The notes beneath the pieces were generated by a model. It saw nothing but the letters and a program-made list of their open reading frames with translations. It was not told the origin of the DNA and did not search any database. A program made the translations under genes and the position numbers. From positions 1 to 42,258 of the forward strand of contig PXPT01000057.1 in the NCBI GenBank assembly GCA_003021505.1: DNA of 42,258 nucleotides, given 5' to 3'. Shown here piece by piece: positions 25,845-35,078 of this stretch (positions are counted from its first letter, which is position 1; each line of letters opens with the position of its first letter). The DNA comes from Cyanobacteria bacterium QS_4_48_99. GTDB lineage: Bacteria > Cyanobacteriota > Cyanobacteriia > Cyanobacteriales > Rubidibacteraceae.

Positions 25845-26839
25845 CCTTGACTCCTTTTGCACCACTGATTGGGCAAAACCAGGCGGTTGAGTTGCTCACC
25901 TCAGCAGTCAAACAAAACCGCATCGCACCTGCATATTTGTTTGCTGGTTCTTCTGGCGTAGGGCGGCGGTTGGCAGCAGCGTGTTTCAGCGAACTCTTAT
26001 TAACTCAAAATGCTCCCGCGCAACAACATCCTCTCATTCAAAAACGATTGCACTCGGGCAATCATCCCGACTTGTTGTGGCTGCAGCCGACTTATTTTGA
26101 CCAAGGCAAGCTCATTACCGCGCATGAAGCCGTTGCTGCTGGAATAACGCGCAAAGCCCCTCCCCAAGTTCGCATCGAACAAGTTCGCGAGATTGCAGAG
26201 TTTCTCGCAAATCCTCCCTTAGAAGCATCACGCTCAGTTGTGGTGATAGAAGAGACGCAGACAATGGCAGAGGCAGCAGCGAATGCCTTATTGAAAACCT
26301 TAGAAGCTCCCCAAAAGGCAACGCTAATTTTGATTGCACCGGGCACAGATTCTTTGTTGCCCACTTTGGTTTCCCGCTGTCAGCGAATTCCTTTTTATCG
26401 ACTTGGGCAGCAGCAGATGAAGCAGGTGCTACAGCAGACTGGTCATGAAGCCATTTTAGACGATCAAGCAGTGCTAGCGATCGCTCAAGGAAGCCCAGGA
26501 GATGCGATTTTTTCGCAGGCACAACTTCAGACAATCTCGGGGGAGTTACGCCAGAAACTCATCCAGTTTCCCAAACTAGCTCTCACCGAAGCGGAACACT
26601 TACCACAAGCTTCTGCCCTCGAACTCGCCACCGAAGTTGCTCAAAACCTGGATACACCCACCCAGCTTTGGTTAGTTGATTATCTCCAACATCACTACTG
26701 GCAACAATTCTTGAAAGACGAAATTCCTCACTCGCCTCTACAAAAGCTCGAGGAAACCCGTCAAGCCTTACTCAGTTATGCCCAGCCACGCTTAGTTTGG
26801 GAAGTAATTCTATTGAGCTTGTGCCAAACTAAACACTGA
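25841..26839 (+). CDS. holB: DNA polymerase III delta' subunit
   Basis: A 332-residue AAA+ clamp-loader subunit. Its P-loop is degenerate (LFAGSSGVGRRLAAACF, about 34-50), as usual for delta', and it has EETQTMAEAAANALLKTLEA and the SRC motif region LVSRCQRIPFYRL. The start is probably the TTG at 25,841, giving MSLTPFAPLIGQNQAVELL, which agrees with other cyanobacterial delta' N-termini. A second TTG two codons later is also possible. It follows tmk by 115 bases that include a hairpin and a heptamer repeat. Confidence 0.9.
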   Translation: MSLTPFAPLIGQNQAVELLTSAVKQNRIAPAYLFAGSSGVGRRLAAACFSELLLTQNAPAQQHPLIQKRLHSGNHPDLLWLQPTYFDQGKLITAHEAVAAGITRKAPPQVRIEQVREIAEFLANPPLEASRSVVVIEETQTMAEAAANALLKTLEAPQKATLILIAPGTDSLLPTLVSRCQRIPFYRLGQQQMKQVLQQTGHEAILDDQAVLAIAQGSPGDAIFSQAQLQTISGELRQKLIQFPKLALTEAEHLPQASALELATEVAQNLDTPTQLWLVDYLQHHYWQQFLKDEIPHSPLQKLEETRQALLSYAQPRLVWEVILLSLCQTKH

Positions 26840-27110
26840 ATCAAGAAGGCAGTTGGTTCTACCTAACTTTCGCATGCACGCCTTTAGCCATTCGCCTTCA
26901 TTCAATGAAGCCGTTTTGCTGGGTTCCTTTGTTCTGAATTCTTCACATTTTTAGTTTAGGATTATATTCAGTACACTCAACGCCACTGTAATCGAGTGGT
27001 GGTGCCCAAATGCTCGCCAATTTCCTATGCTCTAGGTCACATCACAGTAGGACTCTGGCTTGCTACGATTAAGTGACTGGCAGTTATTTCGGTTATAGGA
27101 GTCCCATGCT

Positions 27111-27578
27111 ATGTCAGACCGCTTTTCCTGGATTCTCCCCCAAAACTTGGCTGTTGGTTCTTTTACCAACTCCAGTTTATCGGTTACTGACTTGAGTCGC
27201 ATGGGGATTACAGCCATACTCTGCCTAACTAAAAAGAAAGAACGAGCCGTTCCAGCAGAGATACTTAACCGCTTTGTCTGGGAGCGCGTCGCGATTCCAG
27301 ACGGCTTCAGAGGAGGCACTCCCAGCACAGAACAAATTGCTCGGGCTTTGGCAGTTCTGTCTTGCTGGCATCAACAAGGTCACGTTGTTTACGTTCACTG
27401 CCTGGCTGGTGTGGGTCGCTCGCCTTCTGTCTGCGCTGCTTATCTTACGTATACTCAAGGAATGAACTTGCAGGAAGCGCTGAGTTTAGTAAAGGAACGC
27501 CATCCCTATGCTAAACCCGACCCTCGCCAGATAAAAATAATGCAAAAATTCTTCACGCAGCAGGGTTTGACGGTGTAG
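27111..27578 (+). CDS. Dual-specificity-type protein phosphatase
   Basis: A 155-residue phosphatase of the tyrosine/dual-specificity superfamily. The signature loop VHCLAGVGRSPSV (about 102-114) supplies the Cys nucleophile and Arg. The likely general-acid Asp lies in VAIPDGFRGGTPS (about 62-74), and residues 1-40 give the usual LAVGSFTNSSLSVTDLSRMGI start. No membrane segment is present, so it should be cytoplasmic. The substrate is unknown; protein phosphatase and phosphoinositide- or RNA-type substrates cannot be told apart from sequence. It converges with the CP12 gene. Confidence 0.85.
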   Translation: MSDRFSWILPQNLAVGSFTNSSLSVTDLSRMGITAILCLTKKKERAVPAEILNRFVWERVAIPDGFRGGTPSTEQIARALAVLSCWHQQGHVVYVHCLAGVGRSPSVCAAYLTYTQGMNLQEALSLVKERHPYAKPDPRQIKIMQKFFTQQGLTV

Positions 27579-27740
27579 GCATAGAGTAAGCACTGCGTTT
27601 CTCAACTCTTCTACCCCGACAATTTCAAACTAGCGGTGCTGCCCAAATATTTCACACCTACTACCACTACACGTTTAAGGCAGTAGGTGCAAGTTCCTAG
27701 CCTAGCTGAATTTTGCGAAGAGCCTCAGCTTCAGTCTAGT

Positions 27741-28016
27741 TTAGAAATCGTAGATGAGACACTCAGGTGCTTCTGGATGTTGCTCGCAGTAAAGCGCCTT
27801 AGTTTCTCGTCGATGTGCTTTCTCTGCTTGCAGTTCTTCGACAATGTCCCAGGCGACAGCACAATCAGGTGATCTCTCGCCTTGGTTTCTACAAGTAGTG
27901 CGGGCTTGCTCGGTTTCTTGTTGAAGGGTTTGCTCTAAGCTTGGGGGAATGTTGGGATTAGAAATCGTGCCTGTTAGCGAGATTGCTTGTTGAAGCAGAT
28001 CTGCAAATTGACTCAT
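27741..28016 (-). CDS. cp12: CP12-family protein
   Basis: A 91-residue CP12, the small redox-switched linker that ties GAPDH and phosphoribulokinase into an inactive complex in the dark. Both disulphide pairs are present: CRNQGERSPDC followed by AVAWDIVEELQAE, the CP12 core, and CEQHPEAPEC near the C-terminus. The C-terminal YDF differs from the more usual YDD/YED/YDN ending. A 37-residue N-terminal extension precedes the first Cys, making it longer than the common 75-residue form. It lies 111 bases after dusA on the same strand. The role in Calvin-cycle control is inferred from family motifs. Confidence 0.82.
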   Translation of the reverse strand: MSQFADLLQQAISLTGTISNPNIPPSLEQTLQQETEQARTTCRNQGERSPDCAVAWDIVEELQAEKAHRRETKALYCEQHPEAPECLIYDF

Positions 28017-28127
28017 TGAGCTTCCACCTCTGACTCGACAGTAGCAGGTTCACCTTTAGGATCGCTCTTTTGGAGTTGTAGTTTCAGTATCAGTTTAGTC
28101 AAGTTACCAGATATAGCTCACTTTCGC

Positions 28128-29189
28128 TCACGCCACCTCGATTTGAGCTTGGGCAAAGACGGATGGCTGAGGAACTTTTGCCAATGCGGTGCGAACCACT
28201 TCCGAGTTAGCACTAGGAAGGTGAGCATTTTCGCTGAGGTATCGCTTCCATGCTTTAGTTCCCGGCTGTCCTGTAAACATATGGAGCATATGTCGCGTGA
28301 TTGCATTAAGTTTAACGCCCTTTGCCACCCACTCCTCGATGTAAGGGAGCATTGCTTCTACTACCGCATGACGACTAAGGGAAATTCCCTCCTCGCCATA
28401 AATTTTGCTGTCTGCTGTGGCAAATATGTAGGGATTGTCGTAAGCAGCACGCCCAATCATTACCGCATCGACAAAGTTGAGCTGCTCTTGAGCTTGCTCT
28501 AAGCTTTTGAAGCCGCCGTTAATCTCAATAAAGAGGTGGGGAAACGCCTGTTTGAGACGATGCACGTCGTGGTAACGCAGGGGAGGAACATTACGGTTTT
28601 CCTTGGGGCTCAACCCCTCCAGCCAAGCCTTGCGAGCATGGACAGTGAAGTGCTGACAGCCTGCCTCAGAGACAATGTGCACAAAGTCAGCCAAATCCTC
28701 ATAGCGATCACGATCATCAAAGCCAATCCGGTGCTTAACAGTGACAGGCAAATCCACCACCTTTTGCATTGCCTCTACTGCCCTTGCCACCCGTTCTGGC
28801 TCCGCCATCAGGCAAACCCCGAAGTTGCCATTCTGCACCCGGCTACTGGGGCAACCCACATTGAGGTTAATTTCGTCATAGCCCCAATCCTGAGCAATCC
28901 GCGCACACTCAGCAGCTTCTCTGGGATCGTCGCCACCAATCTGGAGAGCGAGGGGTTTTTCCACTTCTGAGAAACCCAGGAGTTTGTGGCGATCACCATT
29001 GAGAATCGCTGCTGTCGTCACCATCTCCGTATAAAGCAGTGTGTGCCTGGTAATCTGGCGCATTAAATAGCGAAAGTGGCGATCCGTGCGATCCATCATG
29101 GGCGCGACACTCAAGGGATTACCGCCGTCTTTTGCTAGCTGATCACGCTTGAGTAGGTGAGGCCAAACTGCTGTCGTCCGAGTGGTCAT
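28128..29189 (-). CDS. dusA: tRNA-dihydrouridine synthase A
   Basis: A 353-residue flavoenzyme reducing uridines 20/20a in the tRNA D-loop. Diagnostic parts are LSVAPMMDRTDRHFRYLMRQ, LQIGGDDPREAAECARIA, the catalytic Cys in LNVGCPSSRVQNGNFGVCLM, VTVKHRIGFD and FTVHARKAWLEGLSPKENR. The C-terminal helical RNA-binding part (TRHMLHMFTGQPGTKAWKRY) fits DusA rather than DusB. Start at ATG 29,189; length typical. Confidence 0.95.
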   Translation of the reverse strand: MTTRTTAVWPHLLKRDQLAKDGGNPLSVAPMMDRTDRHFRYLMRQITRHTLLYTEMVTTAAILNGDRHKLLGFSEVEKPLALQIGGDDPREAAECARIAQDWGYDEINLNVGCPSSRVQNGNFGVCLMAEPERVARAVEAMQKVVDLPVTVKHRIGFDDRDRYEDLADFVHIVSEAGCQHFTVHARKAWLEGLSPKENRNVPPLRYHDVHRLKQAFPHLFIEINGGFKSLEQAQEQLNFVDAVMIGRAAYDNPYIFATADSKIYGEEGISLSRHAVVEAMLPYIEEWVAKGVKLNAITRHMLHMFTGQPGTKAWKRYLSENAHLPSANSEVVRTALAKVPQPSVFAQAQIEVA

Positions 29190-29226
29190 GAACCTCGCAC
29201 ATCCGAATTCTACTTCCCTATCAATC

Positions 29227-29946
29227 CTATCCTGGGGCGGAAACTACCTGCTCATCGAGAATCACTTTATTGGTAACTTTCCCTTCCCCATCAATGTCAT
29301 AAACAATGGGAATGCCTGTGGTGAGTTCCAAATGAGGAACTTCCTCTTCCGTGAGATTCTCTAGGTTCATAATAATCGAGCGCAGGGAGTTGCCGTGGGC
29401 AGAAACCAAGACTGTTTCCCCGTTTTTGAGGTTAGGCAAAATCCGGCTTTCAAAAAAGGGAGAAGTTCGGGCAACATTGTCTTCGAGACTTTCACCGCCT
29501 GGGGGACGAACGGCATAAGAACGCCGCCATTGGTAAACCGTTTCTTCACCAAACTCTTTAACCATGTTTGCCTTATTTCGCCCTTGCAATTCCCCGTAAT
29601 AGCGCTCATCGAGAGGACGACAGGGGTAAACTGGCACTTCCAGGCTGTGATCGCCGGCGTAGTTATCCCAACCCTGCCAGTCGGGGTCATCGGCATCGTG
29701 TCTCAGCACAGGGCTTTTGAGACCACAAGCGCCTTCACATTCGGTCAAACAGATAACCCCTGTCTCGATAGATCGAATTAGTAGGCTAGTGAAACACACA
29801 TCAAACTGATAGGGGCTTAACTTCAGGGCAGCCTGTCTTGCCTCATCACGACCGCTACGACTTAGGGGAACATCGACCCAACCAGTAAAGCGATTCTGGG
29901 CATTCCAAGTGCTTTGACCGTGACGAATGAGGATGAGCTGAGACAT
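29227..29946 (-). CDS. gpmA: 2,3-bisphosphoglycerate-dependent phosphoglycerate mutase
   Basis: A 239-residue histidine-phosphatase-superfamily enzyme interconverting 3- and 2-phosphoglycerate. It has the phosphohistidine motif LILIRHGQSTWNAQNRFTGW, DERYYGELQGRNKANMVKEF, RRSYAVRPPGGESLEDNVAR and the second His in VSAHGNSLRSIIMNLENL. A short insertion (DADDPDWQGWDNYAGDHSLE) is seen between the N-terminal part and the DERYYG motif. It lies 37 bases upstream of dusA on the same strand. Confidence 0.93.
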   Translation of the reverse strand: MSQLILIRHGQSTWNAQNRFTGWVDVPLSRSGRDEARQAALKLSPYQFDVCFTSLLIRSIETGVICLTECEGACGLKSPVLRHDADDPDWQGWDNYAGDHSLEVPVYPCRPLDERYYGELQGRNKANMVKEFGEETVYQWRRSYAVRPPGGESLEDNVARTSPFFESRILPNLKNGETVLVSAHGNSLRSIIMNLENLTEEEVPHLELTTGIPIVYDIDGEGKVTNKVILDEQVVSAPG

Positions 29947-30074
29947 GAATCAATTCTCTCTTACAGATGCCTGGACAAAATGCAGTAGTTGCTACGAAAA
30001 GTTCTACCCTAATATTCGTTGTTGCAATTTTGATTGAAAAAATTAGTTGTTTATGGTTCGTTTCCCTGGGATGA

Positions 30075-30099
30075 AAAGTCGTCCATAAGCTGCGACTTT
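30075..30099. other. Hairpin between gpmA and recJ promoters
   Basis: AAAGTCG / CGACTTT, 7 base pairs around an 11-base loop, in the divergent gap between gpmA and recJ. It has no clear T-run, so an operator or RNA hairpin is as likely as a terminator. Confidence 0.3.
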
Positions 30100-30177
30100 C
30101 CATAGCAATTGCTAGTTAATTGTAAGGGTAAGTATGGGAAAATCCAAGAGTAACTCCTTTTGATAGACGGCAAATCC

Positions 30178-32148
30178 ATGAGCGACCGATTGCCAAATCA
30201 GCGGTGGCAAATTTCCTCAATCCAGACTTCGCAGGCATCTCAACTGGGTCGAGCAACGGGTTTGCCGCTACTCCTTGCTCAGGTGCTAATCAACCGGGGA
30301 ATTGACACCCCCGAACAAGCCGAGGTGTATATCCATCCCGAATCCCAGCAATTGCCGCCACCGCTAGAGGAGTTTGAAGATTTGGCAGCTAGTGTGGGAT
30401 TACTCGAAGAAGCGATCACCGATCAGGACAAAATTGCCATCTGTGGGGACTACGATGCCGATGGTATGACCAGCACTGCCTTGTTATTGCGGGCACTGCG
30501 ACACATCGGGGCAGATGTAGACTACGCCATCCCCAGTCGCATGAAAGACGGCTACGGCATCAATACGCGCATTGTGGAAGAATTTGCCGATGCTGGGGTG
30601 GGATTAATTTTAACGGTAGATAATGGCATCTCTGCCTACGAACCGATCGCTAGGGCAGTTGAACTCGGTATCGGTGTCATTATTACAGATCACCACGAAC
30701 TCCCATCGGAACTTCCCCCGGCTGATGCCATCCTTAACCCAAAGCTGCTTTCGGAATCTTCCCCCTATTGTGGGCTAGCCGGAGTGGGAGTTGCCTATAT
30801 TTTGGCTGTCACCCTTGCCCAAGATTTAGGCGTATTGCAAGGATTAACCTCCCAACTGCTGGAGTTATTTACCCTCGGAACAATCGCAGATCTCGCCCCG
30901 CTAGTGGGAGTGAATCGACGCTGGCTCAAGCGAGGCTTGCGGCTGCTGCCTGAATCCCAAATCGCTGGCGTGCAAGCACTAATACAGATGGCAGGGGTAA
31001 GTGAGGAACAAAAGGCTCTGAAGCCGGATGACATCGGCTTTAAACTCGGTCCTCGCATTAATGCCATTGGTCGCATTGCTGACCCCCAAACTGTAATTGA
31101 ACTGCTAACCACCAACGACTCGGGGGTGGCACTGGAGCGGGCAATGCAGTGCGAAGAAACCAATCAACGGCGTAAGGAGCTTTGTGAAGAGATTGAGCAA
31201 GCCGCGATCGCCTTGGTGGAACCAAACCAACTTAATTTGCAGCAAACGCGGGTTTTAGCAATTGTTCAACCCGATTGGCATCACGGCGTAATTGGGATTG
31301 TCGCTTCTCGGTTAGTTGAGCGCTACGGTGTCCCGGTATTTTTGGGCACTTACGAGGACGAAGCCAAGCAATACATTCGGGGTTCAGCACGAGGAATTCC
31401 CGAATTTCATGTTTTTGAAGCTTTGGAGTTTTGCAAGGACTTACTGGGAAAATTTGGTGGGCATCAAGCTGCGGGGGGCTTTTCCTTGCCTGCGGAGAAT
31501 CTCGAAGCTTTCCAGCAGCGACTTAGCACCTTTGCTTATCAATGCCTTGAACCCGAACACCTCAAGCCCCTTGTTAAGGTTGACGCTCAGGCTAATCTTG
31601 GTGACATCAATTTTTCTTTCTACAAGCAAATTGACGAACTTCAGCCTTGGGGAATAGGAAACGAAGAGCCTGTCTTCTGGAGTCCCAATGTGCGTATCTT
31701 AGAGCAACAGGTGGTAGGCAAAAATTATCTCAAACTTAGTCTCTCGCAAGATCATGGAAAAATAGGAGCGATCGCTTGGCGCTGGGGCGACTACTTTCCC
31801 TTACCTTCCTCTGTCGATATTGCCTACAAGCTGCGAGAGAATCGCTGGCAGGGCAACACCAGCGTCGAACTCGAATTAGTGGGCGTGCGACTTCCCACTA
31901 CCCCTACTCCCAAAAAAGCGAAATTTGATTACCAGGGACGCTCTTATACTTGTAGCCTCTGGGATTCTTTAAACGAATTACGGATTAAGAATGCTCAAGG
32001 CAAAGTCCTGGCAGTTCACCGAGGAAAGAGTATCGGGCTTTTAGGAACAAGCCGCGACAACGCCAAAAAAGTTAATGTCACCGAACCACCTTATTACCAG
32101 CTCATCAAAGCGGCGATCGCAGCACTAGAAAAAGTTAACTCCCACTAA
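30178..32148 (+). CDS. recJ: Single-stranded-DNA-specific exonuclease RecJ
   Basis: A 656-residue DHH-family 5'-3' exonuclease for recombination and mismatch repair. Motifs run in order: AICGDYDADGMTSTALLL, LTVDNG, ITDHHELPSELPPADAILNP, CGLAGVGVAYILA, then the DHHA1 part with HHGVIGIVASRLVERYGVPV, IRGSARGIPEFHVFEAL and FGGHQAAGGFSL, and a C-terminal OB-fold domain. The last about 80 residues (PKKAKFDYQGRSYTCSLWD onward) are an extension seen in cyanobacterial RecJ. The ATG at 30,178 is preferred to the TTG at 30,160. Confidence 0.95.
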   Translation: MSDRLPNQRWQISSIQTSQASQLGRATGLPLLLAQVLINRGIDTPEQAEVYIHPESQQLPPPLEEFEDLAASVGLLEEAITDQDKIAICGDYDADGMTSTALLLRALRHIGADVDYAIPSRMKDGYGINTRIVEEFADAGVGLILTVDNGISAYEPIARAVELGIGVIITDHHELPSELPPADAILNPKLLSESSPYCGLAGVGVAYILAVTLAQDLGVLQGLTSQLLELFTLGTIADLAPLVGVNRRWLKRGLRLLPESQIAGVQALIQMAGVSEEQKALKPDDIGFKLGPRINAIGRIADPQTVIELLTTNDSGVALERAMQCEETNQRRKELCEEIEQAAIALVEPNQLNLQQTRVLAIVQPDWHHGVIGIVASRLVERYGVPVFLGTYEDEAKQYIRGSARGIPEFHVFEALEFCKDLLGKFGGHQAAGGFSLPAENLEAFQQRLSTFAYQCLEPEHLKPLVKVDAQANLGDINFSFYKQIDELQPWGIGNEEPVFWSPNVRILEQQVVGKNYLKLSLSQDHGKIGAIAWRWGDYFPLPSSVDIAYKLRENRWQGNTSVELELVGVRLPTTPTPKKAKFDYQGRSYTCSLWDSLNELRIKNAQGKVLAVHRGKSIGLLGTSRDNAKKVNVTEPPYYQLIKAAIAALEKVNSH

Positions 32149-32332
32149 GACTTACACAATCAAGTCTCGCCATACCCTCGCGCCACCACCGTAACTCTAA
32201 TCAGTCTCTATGTTTTCTTTGCGTTCTTTGCTGGTTCCTTATCCATCTGTCTTTGTCTGCCTAACCACTTGCAGATTACTCCCCTCCTTCTGCGAAAATC
32301 TCTGATTTAAGTAGGGAAGCGATCGCGCTTCT

Positions 32333-32464
32333 CTATAAATCGCCACCGCGAAATGCCAGCACAAAGATCACCAATGGTCCAGAGAGGACGATTAACGCTA
32401 AAAAGCTCAATTGAACTATGGCTTCCCAGTTAACATTGTTGACAGCACTTGTTAAAAAATCCAT
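32333..32464 (-). CDS. psb30: Photosystem II protein Psb30 (Ycf12)
   Basis: A 43-residue single-helix protein: [20 protein letters not shown], then [20 protein letters not shown] and GDL. The [19 protein letters not shown] segment is the Psb30/Ycf12 signature. Psb30 sits at the edge of the PSII core near PsbE and PsbJ and aids stability and repair. It is a monocistronic gene on the minus strand, inside the gap between plus-strand recJ and the Cys-cluster gene, and is short enough to be missed. Confidence 0.92.
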   Translation of the reverse strand: MDFLTSAVNNVNWEAIVQLSFLALIVLSGPLVIFVLAFRGGDL

Positions 32465-32631
32465 CTTTATCTTCTGATTGATCCAAACCTGACAAAAATC
32501 AAATTACCTGAAATACATCCTACCTAGCAACTTTCAGCTTTTTAGCTGCAAGTATACAAAAGTTTATAAAGTTTTAATCTTCCTGAGAATGGAGTCCAGG
32601 GAATTGCTCGCAAACCGATTAAGGAAACATT

Positions 32632-32985
32632 ATGGCAAGTTGGAAGTGTGTCAAGAACTGCGGAGCCTGCTGCTACCTGGATCCAGCAGAAAGACCAGGA
32701 TTAGAGGAGTATTTATCACCAGAGGAGCTAGAGCTGTACCTCAGTATGGTGGGCGAAGATGGGTGGTGCGTGAATTTTGACCACACAACGCGGCAATGTC
32801 GGATTTATTTAGAGCGTCCTCGCTTTTGTCGCGTGCAGCCCGATAACTTTGAGCAGATGTACGGCGTTGATCCAACCGATTTCGATGAGTTTGCGATTGA
32901 CTGCTGCTACCAGCAAATTGAAGAAGTTTATGGCTCCAATAGCCCGGAAATGGGGCGCTATATTCGAGAGGTGGAGAGCGGTTAA
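32632..32985 (+). CDS. YkgJ-family cysteine-cluster protein
   Basis: A 117-residue small protein with a metal-binding Cys pattern: WKCVKNCGACCYLDP at the N-terminus, CVNFDHTTRQCRIYLERPRFC in the middle and DCCYQQIEEVYG further on. These are features of the YkgJ (UPF0153) family, presumed to bind iron-sulphur or zinc. The function is not established. It ends 12 bases before queA, suggesting co-transcription. The ATG at 32,632 gives MASWKCVKNCGACC, the usual start. Confidence 0.88.
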   Translation: MASWKCVKNCGACCYLDPAERPGLEEYLSPEELELYLSMVGEDGWCVNFDHTTRQCRIYLERPRFCRVQPDNFEQMYGVDPTDFDEFAIDCCYQQIEEVYGSNSPEMGRYIREVESG

Positions 32986-32997
32986 GAGGATGCGGGC

Positions 32998-34083
32998 ATG
33001 TCCAACCCAAACGACAGTAAGCGCGATCAGTTTCTATCAAGCTACCACTACGAACTCCCTCCAGAACTGATTGCCCAGACACCACTCACCCCCAGAGATA
33101 GTTCCCGTCTACTAGTCGCTGACTCGACGACAACACATGCTCACAGCATTTTCGCTAACCTACCAGAGTGGCTGCTACCAGGAGACTTACTGGTGCTAAA
33201 TAATACCAGTGTCATTCCAGCGCGACTCCAAGGTTACAAGTCCACAGGAGCCGCCGTAGAGGTATTGCTCCTAGAGGAGCAGCAACCCCACTGTTGGCTG
33301 GCTTTGGTTAAACCGGGTAAGCGCATCCAGCCAGGGAATCAGATTTGGTTTGAATCGCCATCAAAGCCACCGCTAAGTGCAACGGTAATTGCCAGGGATG
33401 AGGGAACAGGTGGGCGTTGGTTGCAGTTTGAGGTTCCCGAAGAAAAAAACTTCTGGCAGTTGTTAGAGGAGTATGGTCAAATGCCACTGCCACCTTATAT
33501 TACTTCCTCTGCATCCCAGCCATCCCAATATCAGACAATATATGCCCAGCAACCGGGGGCAGTAGCAGCGCCCACGGCAGGGTTACACTTTACAGAGGAA
33601 CTGTTGCAGCAGTTGCAACAGCAGGGCATTGGGCAGGCACACGTGACACTCCATGTGGGATTAGGCACATTTCGTCCGGTGGAGGCGGAAAAGATTACTA
33701 CTCACAAAATGCACCAGGAGTGGGTGGAGGTTTCTCCCCAAACAGTGGAGCAGATTGAGCAGACGAAGGCGGCTGGCGGACGAATTATTGCAGTGGGGAC
33801 AACCGTGGTGCGAGCCTTGGAGGGGGCGGCGGCGGAGAAGGGCTTCCTCGCTCCTTTTTGCGGCAAGACGGATTTATTTATTTATCCAGGCTATCGCCGC
33901 AGGGTGGTGGATGGCTTGATTACCAATTTTCACTTGCCCGGTTCGAGTTTGCTGATGTTAGTAAGCGCATTTGTGGGGCGTGAGCGCTTGTTAGAGTTAT
34001 ATCAAGACGCGATCGCTCGGCAGTATCGGTTTTATTCTTTTGGTGATGCGATGCTAATCTTGCCTGAAGCGACAGGGAGATAA
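32998..34083 (+). CDS. queA: tRNA ribosyltransferase-isomerase QueA
   Basis: A 361-residue enzyme that uses S-adenosylmethionine to convert 7-aminomethyl-7-deazaguanine in tRNA to epoxyqueuosine. Diagnostic parts are [74 protein letters not shown] and [18 protein letters not shown]. Length is normal. The ATG at 32,998 follows the Cys-cluster gene stop by 12 bases. Confidence 0.96.
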   Translation: MSNPNDSKRDQFLSSYHYELPPELIAQTPLTPRDSSRLLVADSTTTHAHSIFANLPEWLLPGDLLVLNNTSVIPARLQGYKSTGAAVEVLLLEEQQPHCWLALVKPGKRIQPGNQIWFESPSKPPLSATVIARDEGTGGRWLQFEVPEEKNFWQLLEEYGQMPLPPYITSSASQPSQYQTIYAQQPGAVAAPTAGLHFTEELLQQLQQQGIGQAHVTLHVGLGTFRPVEAEKITTHKMHQEWVEVSPQTVEQIEQTKAAGGRIIAVGTTVVRALEGAAAEKGFLAPFCGKTDLFIYPGYRRRVVDGLITNFHLPGSSLLMLVSAFVGRERLLELYQDAIARQYRFYSFGDAMLILPEATGR

Positions 34084-34247
34084 CGAACCACAAAGGCGCA
34101 AAGGGCACATAGGAGCGGGAGAGACGCGGGGACGCGGTAACAAGAGTGAATGAACAGATGAAGGGATAATGAGTTTGCTTGAGACTCTACTACCTCTCCG
34201 CTTAGGCGTGCGTCTGCCCTAACTGTGAGTATTTAACCGACTCCATA

Positions 34248-35012
34248 TTAGCCCTGCTCCTTAGTTTTGGGCGGTTGACTAGACTGAACTGGTAAGCGCT
34301 GAATGTTTTTGTTGGATCCAATAACTACCATTGCCGCTCCCTTATCTAAGCGTCGGTCCGGTTCTGGGTTAATCTTAAACTTATCGCCATCACTCACTGC
34401 GAGTACGTTTAAACCATAGCGATTACGCAGTTGTAGTTGGGCGATCGTTTTGCCGTCAAATTCTTCTGGAACTAAGACCTCGACAATGCTATGGTCTGGA
34501 TCAAGCTCAAAGCGCTCTAGGATCCCCGGTTTAGTAAGTGAGTAAGCTAGAGAGCCACCTACCTCGTCTTCGGGAAAAACCACACGGTCAGCACCCACCC
34601 GATCCAACAGCCTCCCGTGGATTTCTGATGATGCCTTGGCAACCACATTAGCAACACCCGCTTCCTTCAAGTTTAGTGTCGTAATGATGCTTTCTTGCAA
34701 GTAGTTACCAATGGCGATAATTACCGTATCAAACTCAAAAATCCCCGCTTCTTTCAGCGCTGTAGGTTTCGTCGAGTCTAGCTCTACTGCATTAGAAGCA
34801 ATTTTGTCTGTCAATACCTGTGCCACAAGCCTCTCATCCTTGTCTGTAGCTAGCACTTCATATCCGGTTCTGTGCAGGGAGGAACAAACTGCGCGACCAA
34901 AGCGCCCCAAGCCAATCACCGCAAACTGCTGATTTCCTTGGCGCAGGCTACTTAAGAATTTCCGAGACCGCTGACTCACGGATTTTTTAGCAAAGGAGAA
35001 TTCACCAGCCAT
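34248..35012 (-). CDS. ktrA: K+ uptake regulatory subunit KtrA (RCK/TrkA)
   Basis: A 254-residue cytoplasmic RCK protein that gates the KtrB K+ channel-like transporter. The TrkA-N Rossmann domain begins QFAVIGLGRFGRAVCSSLHR (about 29-48) with the NAD/ATP-binding GLGRFG loop and ATDKDERLVAQ. The TrkA-C domain covers about residues 150-235 (VEVLVPEEFDGKTIAQLQLR). I start it at the ATG 35,012 (MAGEFSF). An earlier in-frame start at 35,048 adds 12 residues. It lies directly after ktrB on the same strand. Confidence 0.9.
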   Translation of the reverse strand: MAGEFSFAKKSVSQRSRKFLSSLRQGNQQFAVIGLGRFGRAVCSSLHRTGYEVLATDKDERLVAQVLTDKIASNAVELDSTKPTALKEAGIFEFDTVIIAIGNYLQESIITTLNLKEAGVANVVAKASSEIHGRLLDRVGADRVVFPEDEVGGSLAYSLTKPGILERFELDPDHSIVEVLVPEEFDGKTIAQLQLRNRYGLNVLAVSDGDKFKINPEPDRRLDKGAAMVVIGSNKNIQRLPVQSSQPPKTKEQG

Positions 35013-35078
35013 ACTTCTTATAGTATTTCGACCCTGTTTAATTAACAACTGAACTTTTTCACAATCCCCAATCCCTAA

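Noticed and set aside
29970-30080. Possible 35-residue hydrophobic peptide (MPGQNAVVATKSS...) upstream of recJ
   Set aside because: No ribosome-binding site and no family resemblance; it overlaps the gpmA promoter area.
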